Origin: Citrobacter freundii
Lineage (GTDB): Bacteria; Pseudomonadota; Gammaproteobacteria; Enterobacterales; Enterobacteriaceae
NCBI RefSeq assembly: GCF_029717145.1
Contig: NZ_CP099222.1
Span: 2,356,001 to 2,420,000, forward strand
Length of the DNA: 64,000 bases
Direction: 5' to 3'
The position numbers were made by a program, and so were the translations under genes. Position 1 is the stretch's first letter, and each line of letters opens with the position of its first letter. Under the pieces are notes generated by a model. The model worked only from the letters and a program-made list of their open reading frames with translations, searched no databases and had not been told where the DNA came from. Positions 36,871 to 44,385 of this stretch are shown piece by piece.

Positions 36871-39852
36871 ATGTTGGTGAATCTGTGTGATTACAAACAG
36901 AGCGTGACGCTCATTGCCAATAGCGGCGTACAGTTTCTGGATTTTGGCCTGACGCCGCAGGAATCCGCGCATCACGGGCGCTTTGTGCGCAAAACGGCCA
37001 ACGGCCCGCTGCTGCGACTGGATTTCGACCTGACAACGGGCCGCTATACGTTACCAGGTAGCACTGGCGGGCAACCCGAAGTGGTCAAGCCAGAAAGCAC
37101 CCAGACATTACATTATTCACTGGACGTGCTCGACGGCGTCTGGCTGCCGCTGCCGTTCCTGCGCTTTAACCCGCCGCGCACATTTGTCGAAGGCCCGGAT
37201 AACTGGGCGCGCGTACAGGTGCGCAAGCTGGCACAACCGGACAGTGCGGGCAACACGCACCGTGTGACCGTGGCGCTGGACAGCCAGTTAACCGAGCATG
37301 CCCCCGCCGTATTGACGCCAAATGAAAACGATTTGCTCAACGGCACGCGATTTGCGCTGGCCTGGCACGATAAAGAAATCGCTGATTTCCTCGACCAGAC
37401 GTGGATTGACGGCTGGCTGCGCGAGTCTTTTTTGCACTATGTGACGCAACAAGAAAACCGCGCCGAACAAGAGATCCAGCTCGCGCTGCGAAATTTCGAA
37501 TATCAGGCGCACTGGCTGAATGTGCTGACCCTGTTAGGCGAGCAGCTTGCCATTCCGGAAGTAAAGCTGGTGACGCACACCCTTAGCACCCCGGCCATTC
37601 CTGTCGATCTGATCTTGGATATCGGCAATACCCATACCTGCGGCGTATTGATTGAAGATCACGGTGACGCCAATGACGGGCTACGCCAGACGGCAGAATT
37701 ACAGGTCCGTTCATTAAGCGAGCCGCAATACCTCAACGATCCGCTGTTCACCAGCCGACTGGAGTTTTCCGAGGCGCGTTTTGGGAAACAGCACTTTTCC
37801 GTGGAGAGCGGTCGTGACGATGCCTTCATCTGGCCGTCGATCGTTCGTGTCGGCGATGAAGCCCGCAAGCTGGCCATGCAGCGCGTCGGCACCGAAGGCA
37901 GCAGCGGGATCTCCAGCCCGCGTCGGTACCTGTGGGATGAAACACCGGTGTTGCACGACTGGCGCTTTAGCCAGATGAATGGCAAAACTCAGCGCGAACC
38001 GCTGGCAACTGCCTTCCCGCTGATGAATCTGATGAACGATGATGGCCAACCGCTGTTTAGCCTTCCGCAGGATGACCGGCTGCCGGTATTCTCACCGCAG
38101 TACAGTCGCAGCACGCTGATGACTCATATGCTGTGCGAAGTTCTGGCGCAGGTGCTGGGGCAAATTAACAGCGTGGCGACACGTCTGCGCCTCGGTTTTC
38201 CGGCCTCGCCTCGCCAGCTGCGTACGCTGATCCTGACCCTGCCGTCGGCGATGCCAAAACAAGAGCGTGAGATCTTCCGCCTGCGCATGTTTGAGGCTAT
38301 TGCATTAGTGTGGAAAGCGATGGGCTGGCATCCGCAGGATGACGATTTTACCACCCGCAAGCAGCAGGAAAAAAGCGTAGTCCCCGTCCCTGAGATCCAG
38401 ATGGAATGGGATGAAGCCAGCTGTGGGCAGCTGGTTTGGCTATACAATGAAGCGATTTCACACTACGACGGGCACACCGAATCGTTCTTCAACGCCCTCG
38501 CCCGCCCGGACCGCCTTCCGGAACCGGGTGAAGTCAACGGTCGCGCCCTGCGTGTGGCATCAATCGACATTGGCGGCGGCACCACGGATATGGCCGTGGT
38601 CCATTATCAGTTAGATGATGGCGTGGGGGCGAATGTCAAAATCACGCCGCATCTGTTGTTTCGTGAAGGGTTCAAGGTTGCCGGAGATGACTTGCTGCTC
38701 GATGTTATCCAATGCTGCGTGCTACCCGCCCTGCAAACCCGCTTACAACAGGCGGGGGTTACCGACGCCGCCGCCCTGCTGGCCACGCTGTTTGGCGACT
38801 CCGGGCGCATCGACACCCAGGCGATTTTACGCCAGCAAACGGCGTTACAGCTGTTTATGCCGCTCGGGCATGCGGTGCTCTCAGCGTGGGAGCAAAGCGA
38901 TGTTAACGACCCGGTAGCGGGACTGCATGCCACCTTTGGTGAACTGCTGGCCCAGCCGCCAACGCGTAACGTGATGAACTATATCCAGCAGGCCATCGAT
39001 CATGCGTTGCCTGCGGGCTCGCCGGTTTTTGACGTGCTGAGCGTGCCGCTGCAAGTGCAGTTCAGACCATTACAGGAAGCCTTACTGGCCGGGCAGTTTA
39101 CCCTGACCTCTCCGCTGCACGCCGTGTGTGAAGCCATCTCGCACTATCGTTGTGACATTTTACTGGTAACCGGCAGACCCGCCTGTTTACCAGGCGTACA
39201 GGCGCTGATTCGTCATCTGCAACCCGTTCCGGTTAATCGTATGATTTGGATGGACAGCTACCGTGTGCATGAGTGGTATCCGTTTAGCCAGCAAGGGCGT
39301 ATTGGCAATCCGAAGTCCACCGCCGCCGTGGGCGCCATGCTGTGCAGCCTGGCGCTGGATTTGCGTCTGCCGCGTTTTAACTTTAAAGCCGCCGATATCG
39401 GCGCGTACTCGACGGTACGCTATCTCGGCGTGTTAGATAACACGGTTAATACGCTGCGCGATGAGAATATCTGGTATCACGATATCGACCTCGACAAGCC
39501 AGGCGCAAAGCTGGACGCGCGCCTGAATTTCCCGCTGCGTGGCAATGTGACGTTAGGTTTCCGCCAACTGGAGAACAGCCGCTGGCCCGCCACCCCGCTG
39601 TATACGCTCAGTATCAACTCTGCTGAGCTGGCGAAAACCATCGCCGGTGATGGCGTATTAAATGTGCGTCTGCAATTACGTGGCGGTAGCAAAGAAACCG
39701 GCCCGGAATACTTCGTCCTCAGCGATGCCTGGCTGCAGGATGGCACACCCGTTGCCGCTAACGCCTTAACCTTAAAACTGAATACGCTGGCAGACCGCCG
39801 CCACAGCGGCAGCCATTACTGGATTGATAGCGGGAGTGTGTACCTGAAATGA
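36871..39852 (+). CDS. srfB: SrfB, large actin/Hsp70-like ATPase-fold protein
   Basis: A 993-residue protein of the SrfB family. Two phosphate-binding motifs of the actin/Hsp70 fold are visible: LILDIGNTHTCGVLIED near residue 245 and SIDIGGGTTDMAVVHY near 565, and a third region near 760 (CDILLVTGRPACLPGVQALI) that fits the adenosine motif. Residues 1-240 are a separate N-terminal domain. This suggests ATP-dependent assembly or chaperone-like action in the cytoplasm. ATG 36871 is preferred; an in-frame GTG at 36859 would overlap srfA by eight bases. The stop overlaps srfC by four bases. Confidence 0.88.
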   Translation: MLVNLCDYKQSVTLIANSGVQFLDFGLTPQESAHHGRFVRKTANGPLLRLDFDLTTGRYTLPGSTGGQPEVVKPESTQTLHYSLDVLDGVWLPLPFLRFNPPRTFVEGPDNWARVQVRKLAQPDSAGNTHRVTVALDSQLTEHAPAVLTPNENDLLNGTRFALAWHDKEIADFLDQTWIDGWLRESFLHYVTQQENRAEQEIQLALRNFEYQAHWLNVLTLLGEQLAIPEVKLVTHTLSTPAIPVDLILDIGNTHTCGVLIEDHGDANDGLRQTAELQVRSLSEPQYLNDPLFTSRLEFSEARFGKQHFSVESGRDDAFIWPSIVRVGDEARKLAMQRVGTEGSSGISSPRRYLWDETPVLHDWRFSQMNGKTQREPLATAFPLMNLMNDDGQPLFSLPQDDRLPVFSPQYSRSTLMTHMLCEVLAQVLGQINSVATRLRLGFPASPRQLRTLILTLPSAMPKQEREIFRLRMFEAIALVWKAMGWHPQDDDFTTRKQQEKSVVPVPEIQMEWDEASCGQLVWLYNEAISHYDGHTESFFNALARPDRLPEPGEVNGRALRVASIDIGGGTTDMAVVHYQLDDGVGANVKITPHLLFREGFKVAGDDLLLDVIQCCVLPALQTRLQQAGVTDAAALLATLFGDSGRIDTQAILRQQTALQLFMPLGHAVLSAWEQSDVNDPVAGLHATFGELLAQPPTRNVMNYIQQAIDHALPAGSPVFDVLSVPLQVQFRPLQEALLAGQFTLTSPLHAVCEAISHYRCDILLVTGRPACLPGVQALIRHLQPVPVNRMIWMDSYRVHEWYPFSQQGRIGNPKSTAAVGAMLCSLALDLRLPRFNFKAADIGAYSTVRYLGVLDNTVNTLRDENIWYHDIDLDKPGAKLDARLNFPLRGNVTLGFRQLENSRWPATPLYTLSINSAELAKTIAGDGVLNVRLQLRGGSKETGPEYFVLSDAWLQDGTPVAANALTLKLNTLADRRHSGSHYWIDSGSVYLK

Positions 39853-42008
39853 GCAAGACGTTAAACACCGCACAGGCCGCCATCGAATGGGTAACGGACG
39901 TGCGTGCACGCGCGGCACGCCTGGATGATGAAGCAGATTCCCTGCTGGCTCAGCTCACGTTAGCCGCGGTCAATGAAACCGCGATCAATGAGACATTCGC
40001 CGCGCCGGGTTGTGTGGGATTGTACGGCCACTCACAGGCGGCGAAAGCGCATTTGCTCTGCGCATTGTGCAGCGATTCGGGTGGCAAACTGAACATCATC
40101 ACGCCGGATCGCAGCATCGATTACTTTACGCACATTAACCCCGGCCATGCGCCAACCAACATGGCTATTCGCTTCACCCGCGACGAAACCCCATTGGACA
40201 GCGCATGGCCGCTGCGCCTGCGGTTGATGAGCGAGGCGGAGCTGGTTCAGCTGTTTATCGCCCAGTTCTGTGCGTTACCTGACAACCGTCAGGTTGAAAA
40301 AGCGATCATTGAGACGCGGTTAGAAAAATGGCAGACGCTGCGCCAGCGCCATCCTGTGCCGGGGATCTGCGCACAAGACGTGGCCACCATCGCGCGTTTC
40401 TGGCGTTCTCGTGTTCCCTCAAACCAGCAGCAAATTGACGATGCGCTGTGGCACCAGTTTGCCATGCTGCTTCCGGCACTGGATCTCACCACCCGGGCAC
40501 ATGCCTGGGCATTACTGTGGGGAGAACAGCCAGAACTCACGCAGCAGTTTCTGGCACTGGCGCATACGCTGCAGCAAACCGGGCATGCCAAAGAATTAGC
40601 TGCGCCGTTTAGCCTGCTGGTCGACCATTTCGGCTTGCCCGCCGAAAGCTTTCTCACTCAGGCGGCACTGACCGGGAACGACGCGCCAAGTGATGTGGTG
40701 GTGCATCCCATTGCCGACAATCAGTTGCTTAATGCGGTCAGCCTGTCGCTGGAATCACTGGCGCTGTTGACCCGCGAACTGGTACTGACGGTAGAAGACG
40801 CGGTGCTGGAGAGCACGGACCTGCTGGATATCCCCCTGGCACCGGATGCGCATCCACACCCGCTATGGCGAGCAAAATTAGGCTGGATGCTGGAGCATTA
40901 CCGCCAGTGTCTGCAACCTGATGTGTTAGTCATCTGCAACGCGGTATCCACCCGTTCGCAGACGCCGACCGTCACCCGCACACTACTCGGTTGGATCAAC
41001 GATACCCAGCCGCTGCACGATGCTGCGTTACCGGGCGTGGTGTGGGCCATTACCCCACAGGATGCACGTTTTAGCACCCAACAGAACCTCGATGAAGCCG
41101 TTCAGCAATTACTGGGCAAACCCGGACTGCACTGGGGCACGCTGCAGGCGCTGGATAAGCACAGTTTACAGCGGCTGGTTGAATGGTTGTCGCAGGCCAC
41201 TTCGCCCGCTCAGCGTCAGGCTCGGTTTATCTCTCTGCACGAGCAGTTCCAGCAGCGAATTCGCGCCACGTTAATGAGCTGGTTACACACGGATGACGAG
41301 ACGACCGGGGCGAGTGAATCACTTATTCGCCAGTTGCAAGCTCAGGCGGCAAAACATGGCGAGTTGCTGGAGGGACTACTGCCGCCTATGCGCAGCGTGG
41401 AGTCGTTGTTACGTATTCAACAACCGCGCGAGGAGCAGGTTAGCGGCTTATTTAATGATGCGATCGACCTGTTTGCTGACGCGCGAGATACGTCTCACCC
41501 GCAAGAGAGTGAAGAGACCGGATACCTGGCGCATAAAATGTGGATCAACCATGTGCGCCAGTGGTGTCGAAATGAGAGTAACGCGCGTCGCCTGCACCTG
41601 GAGCCGCAAACTTTAAGGCAGGTTGCTGACATCCTGGTGACCACCAGTTACCGGCTGGAGATGCCACAACGCCTGCACGCTATTATGCAGCGCGAGAACG
41701 TCTGCGCAGCGCAGTTGCACGCGGATATCGGTGATTTTATTACCTGGCTTGGGTTTGCTCGCGTTGCCGAGGAACTGCGCCCTGCCAGCAGGATCCTAAA
41801 AGGTGCCGCTATCTTTAGCGCCCCACCGCAACAACCGATGCGTCGACTGGCAAAACTGGACGAGCAACCTCGGCATGGTGCCAGCCGATACGTGTATGAC
41901 TGGTTGGTTGCCCTGTACACCCGCGCCAATGAAAACGTCGGCTATCAGCATCCGCTGGACGTGACTGACGCTGACAGGTTGCGATTAATCGCGCTGCTAA
42001 AGGCCTGA
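39849..42008 (+). CDS. srfC: SrfC, putative virulence effector/partner protein
   Basis: A 719-residue soluble protein of the SrfC family, coupled to srfB by an ATGA overlap. Near residue 55 it has CVGLYGHSQAAKAHLLCALC, which looks like a worn P-loop: the glycines and a lysine are present but the GKS/T end is lost. The rest is rich in helices (LFIAQFCALPDNRQVEKAII, VLAL-type repeats) without membrane segments. It has been listed as a virulence effector in Salmonella from its SsrB-dependent expression, but no enzymatic function can be read from the sequence. It ends the srfABC operon. Confidence 0.86.
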   Translation: MSKTLNTAQAAIEWVTDVRARAARLDDEADSLLAQLTLAAVNETAINETFAAPGCVGLYGHSQAAKAHLLCALCSDSGGKLNIITPDRSIDYFTHINPGHAPTNMAIRFTRDETPLDSAWPLRLRLMSEAELVQLFIAQFCALPDNRQVEKAIIETRLEKWQTLRQRHPVPGICAQDVATIARFWRSRVPSNQQQIDDALWHQFAMLLPALDLTTRAHAWALLWGEQPELTQQFLALAHTLQQTGHAKELAAPFSLLVDHFGLPAESFLTQAALTGNDAPSDVVVHPIADNQLLNAVSLSLESLALLTRELVLTVEDAVLESTDLLDIPLAPDAHPHPLWRAKLGWMLEHYRQCLQPDVLVICNAVSTRSQTPTVTRTLLGWINDTQPLHDAALPGVVWAITPQDARFSTQQNLDEAVQQLLGKPGLHWGTLQALDKHSLQRLVEWLSQATSPAQRQARFISLHEQFQQRIRATLMSWLHTDDETTGASESLIRQLQAQAAKHGELLEGLLPPMRSVESLLRIQQPREEQVSGLFNDAIDLFADARDTSHPQESEETGYLAHKMWINHVRQWCRNESNARRLHLEPQTLRQVADILVTTSYRLEMPQRLHAIMQRENVCAAQLHADIGDFITWLGFARVAEELRPASRILKGAAIFSAPPQQPMRRLAKLDEQPRHGASRYVYDWLVALYTRANENVGYQHPLDVTDADRLRLIALLKA

Positions 42009-42016
42009 CGTCGTCA

Positions 42017-42190
42017 TTAGAAAAGAGAAAACAGGAGTGCGACGGGAAAGCTCATCGGCCACGTCGCCCCGACTAATACCGCGCTGAGAAAGCGAATACG
42101 CTTTTTATCGCGCGATAGAAACCAGGTGATGATAGCCGCGATGGCGGCCATTACCGCATAAAAAACCAGCATGTTTTGATACAAAGACAT
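42017..42190 (-). CDS. ortT: OrtT, small membrane toxin-like protein (orphan of GhoT family)
   Basis: A 57-residue membrane protein beginning MSLYQNMLVFYAVMAAIAAI and ending FPVALLFSLF, which matches E. coli OrtT (YdcX) almost residue for residue. Two hydrophobic helices flank the charged turn SRDKKRIR. OrtT is an orphan GhoT-like toxin that lowers membrane potential and was linked to growth under antimicrobial stress that hits tetrahydrofolate. The gene is convergent with srfC, eight bases from its stop. In E. coli ortT and ydcY are neighbours; here srfABC and a binding-protein gene lie between. Confidence 0.93.
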   Translation of the reverse strand: MSLYQNMLVFYAVMAAIAAIITWFLSRDKKRIRFLSAVLVGATWPMSFPVALLFSLF

Positions 42191-42382
42191 TTAGGGCATC
42201 CGGGCCAGAAGGGAAAATCGCGCGCAATATGCTCTTTTTTATGACACACATCAAGTTTTATTCATTTTTTTAAGAAAACCGGCGAGAAAACAACCGTTCT
42301 CCGTAATGTTCAGATTTCGTACTATTGCGGATAGTTTTAACCCGTACTATACCCATAAGGGTTAAATCGAAAGGTGGCAAAA

Positions 42383-42478
42383 ATGAATGTTTCCAGTAAA
42401 ACCGTAGTACTGATAAATCTCTTTGCTGCTGTAGGACTTTTCAGCCTGATATCCGCAAGGTTTGGCTGGTTTGCTTGA
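42383..42478 (+). CDS. yncL: YncL, 31-residue membrane protein
   Basis: The 31-codon frame reads MNVSSKTVVLINLFAAVGLF and then SLISARFGWFA, the enterobacterial small protein YncL, a single membrane helix. AAAGGTGG lies eight bases before the ATG. In E. coli it is stress-induced and its role is unknown. It is divergent from ortT and the gap of about 190 bp holds both promoters. Confidence 0.92.
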   Translation: MNVSSKTVVLINLFAAVGLFSLISARFGWFA

Positions 42479-42834
42479 TGTGACTCTTGTTGATTAATTG
42501 CAGCGTCTGCTGGCAGAGAGAACATTCTCTCTGCCATTGATGTGCGATCTTCCCACTGCTTCACCTGCCAGTAAATTATCCTTAGTGTGTAATAGCCCTA
42601 ACCTTTCTGCGGTAATGAGATAGCGAAACCCGGCATGCATTGCCCCCTAAACTGTTCCGTAACCAAATTTTCCATTCCGTTGCGTTCTGACCTCACGCAC
42701 TGCCCTGTCTCATCAATAATCCATTCGCACTGTTCTCAACGCTTCGAAAGCCTAAATTTTTAGACTTACAAAATCATTTATTTCAGCCCAATTTATGTAA
42801 TGGCATAATCAGGCAGGCTAAAGTGAGGGCGAAA
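42479..42834. other. Non-coding stretch with strong hairpin after yncL
   Basis: GGCAGAGAGAA (42512-42522) and TTCTCTCTGCC (42525-42535) form a perfect eleven-base-pair inverted repeat with two bases between, 33 bases after yncL. There is no T run, so it is either a Rho-aided mRNA end or a binding site. The remaining 300 bases up to the XRE gene hold no open frame or repeat that I can recognise and mark the left edge of the accessory block. Confidence 0.55.
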
Positions 42835-43419
42835 ATGGATAAAACATCTCAAAATCAGATAGTAGATAGCGACATTGCGCGTTTATTGCTTAAACACAGA
42901 AAGGCTCGAAATTTGACTGTAACAGAACTTGCCCAACGATCGGGCGTCAGTCAGGCCATGATTAGCAAAGTTGAACGAGGCACCTCCAGTCCCAGTGCCA
43001 CGATACTGAGTCGTTTAGCCAATGCCATGAATATAACGCTATCAAAACTTTTTGCGGAGCTTGAGCAGCATCAGAACTCACTGGTTCGTTTCGCGGATCA
43101 GCAGCAGCATTGGACAGATGAACAATCAGGCATTACCCGCTGGTCACTGTCCCCTGCGGGGGCATGCCCGGAGCTTATAAAAGTTGAAATTCCTGCTATG
43201 GGTCAACTGACGATACCCGCCTCTGCGAATGAGCATCTTTCCGGGCAAACACTGTGGATGTTGAGCGGCAGCCTTGATTTTCGGGTTAATCATCAGACCC
43301 ATCACTTACAAGCCGGTGACTGTCTTGCCCTTACCTTTGCAAGCGAGTGCCAAATGAGCAATCCTGATAGCGTACAGAGTTGTTCTTACATCGTCGCTTT
43401 TAGTCAAAAAAATCAATGA
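42835..43419 (+). CDS. XRE-family regulator with C-terminal cupin (beside a GNAT gene)
   Basis: A 194-residue protein with helix-turn-helix at about residues 15-68 (NLTVTELAQRSGVSQAMISK, VERGTSSPSATILSRLANAM) and a cupin at about 110-185 (LTIPASANEHLSGQTLWMLS, HHLQAGDCLALTF). It has the same layout as the regulator at 31759-32334 and can be aligned with it along the whole length (for example RFADQQ/RFANQP after the HTH). ATG 42835 follows GTGAGGGCGAAA; an in-frame GTG at 42823 is less likely. The convergent GNAT gene carries two operator-like repeats upstream, so that gene is its likely target. Confidence 0.86.
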   Translation: MDKTSQNQIVDSDIARLLLKHRKARNLTVTELAQRSGVSQAMISKVERGTSSPSATILSRLANAMNITLSKLFAELEQHQNSLVRFADQQQHWTDEQSGITRWSLSPAGACPELIKVEIPAMGQLTIPASANEHLSGQTLWMLSGSLDFRVNHQTHHLQAGDCLALTFASECQMSNPDSVQSCSYIVAFSQKNQ

Positions 43420-43439
43420 TATTGCCCCTACTTAAGGGG

Positions 43440-43883
43440 TTACATCACATTAGACTTGCTTAGATGTAACAGGGGGTAAGGCCTTCCCTGATTGTCCTGC
43501 TCGGAACGGCCTGTAACCTGAAAGCCCATATGCTGATAAAACCCTATAGCCTGCTGATTTTGTTCATTTACATCGACGCTTAAATCAGGATGCAGATCCA
43601 AAGCATATGAGATCAACCGTTTTCCAACGCCAAGTCCGCGAGCAGAAGCATCGACAAAAAGTGCCTCCAGATGGCTCTCATGTAGAAACATAAATCCTAG
43701 CGGTTGGTCTTCCTGATTTGTTGCAACCCATACAGGGGTTTCTGAAAAAAAACTGACAACGTCTTTTTCGATCTCTTGTCGGTCGTGGGTTGTCAGAAAA
43801 TCGTGCGTGGCATCTACAGAATTTTTCCAAATTTGGATAATTTCTGACGCTTCAGAGGGTCGTGACATTCTGATTTTTAACAT
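43440..43883 (-). CDS. GNAT acetyltransferase, YjaB-like
   Basis: A 147-residue GNAT protein similar along its length to E. coli YjaB (SVDATHDFL near the start, NEQNQQAIGFYQHMGFQVTG then RSEQDNQGRPYPLLHL at the end). The acetyl-CoA loop is ARGLGVGKRLISYAL. YjaB was described as a protein-lysine acetyltransferase, but a small-molecule acceptor is equally possible. It is convergent with the XRE-cupin gene, 20 bp apart, and its upstream region holds two direct repeats that match the operator of the other XRE gene in the window. A+T content is higher than in the backbone genes. Confidence 0.87.
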   Translation of the reverse strand: MLKIRMSRPSEASEIIQIWKNSVDATHDFLTTHDRQEIEKDVVSFFSETPVWVATNQEDQPLGFMFLHESHLEALFVDASARGLGVGKRLISYALDLHPDLSVDVNEQNQQAIGFYQHMGFQVTGRSEQDNQGRPYPLLHLSKSNVM

Positions 43884-43943
43884 TTTATCTACCTTAAGTG
43901 GTCATTACTTTGTGTATTTACATACAAAATGAGCCGACTTAAG

Positions 43944-43974
43944 TTTACTATAGTGAAATTAAATTTACTATAGT
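43944..43974. promoter_or_regulatory. Two direct repeats, likely operators of the XRE-cupin regulator
   Basis: TTTACTATAGT occurs at 43944-43954 and at 43964-43974, exactly 20 bases apart, which places both on one face of DNA. The core ACTATAGT is itself a palindrome. The first copy extends to ACTATAGTGAA, the same 11-mer as at 32343-32353 by the other XRE-cupin gene. They lie 61-91 bases before the GNAT start. Confidence 0.6.
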
Positions 43975-44071
43975 ACTTTAATTGTTATACCTTATCATTC
44001 CCCATGAGAAGTGCTAACACACCGGTTAGTCTGATCCTCATCATCGTCTGCGACAATGATCCTGGGCTTTT

Positions 44072-44115
44072 TCAAACCGACTTTTCGCTCCTCGCTCACA
44101 GCCAGCAGCGGACAT
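44072..44115. repeat. Dispersed repeat, copy A
   Basis: Contains CAAACCGAC (44072-44080), CGCTCCTCGCTCACAGC (44085-44101) and GCCAGCAGCGGACATT (44100-44115). The middle block is found exactly in copy B at 46309-46325, the last block exactly in copy C at 48555-48570, so this copy links the two others. Confidence 0.65.
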
Positions 44116-44385
44116 TCCACCTATGACAGTTCGCTTTGTGCCAAATGCGGACTTCCTTTGCAAAGCGACCCCACCAAAATTTAATGTGAATTGGAGCAAT
44201 TATCATGCTGAATTATTCGATTTATAGATGTATATTTTAGTTCTGACGAACAGTATTCTTTTTGTCAGCTTTTTAAATTTTAGTTACTTCCGTTTATTAT
44301 TAAAAGTTTAGGGCATAAGGGATAACCCATAATTAAAGCATGGAAACCCTTTTGCTGAACATGTCATGCATAAGGAGTGATGCAA

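Larger units (their letters stand above)
43884..44385. other. Non-coding region between GNAT and OLD nuclease genes
   Basis: About 500 bases without a gene. It holds the two ACTATAGT repeats (43944-43974), one copy of a dispersed repeat (44072-44115), and the promoter area of the rightward nuclease gene. The composition is A+T-rich near both genes. No other frame or stable hairpin was recognised. Confidence 0.5.
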
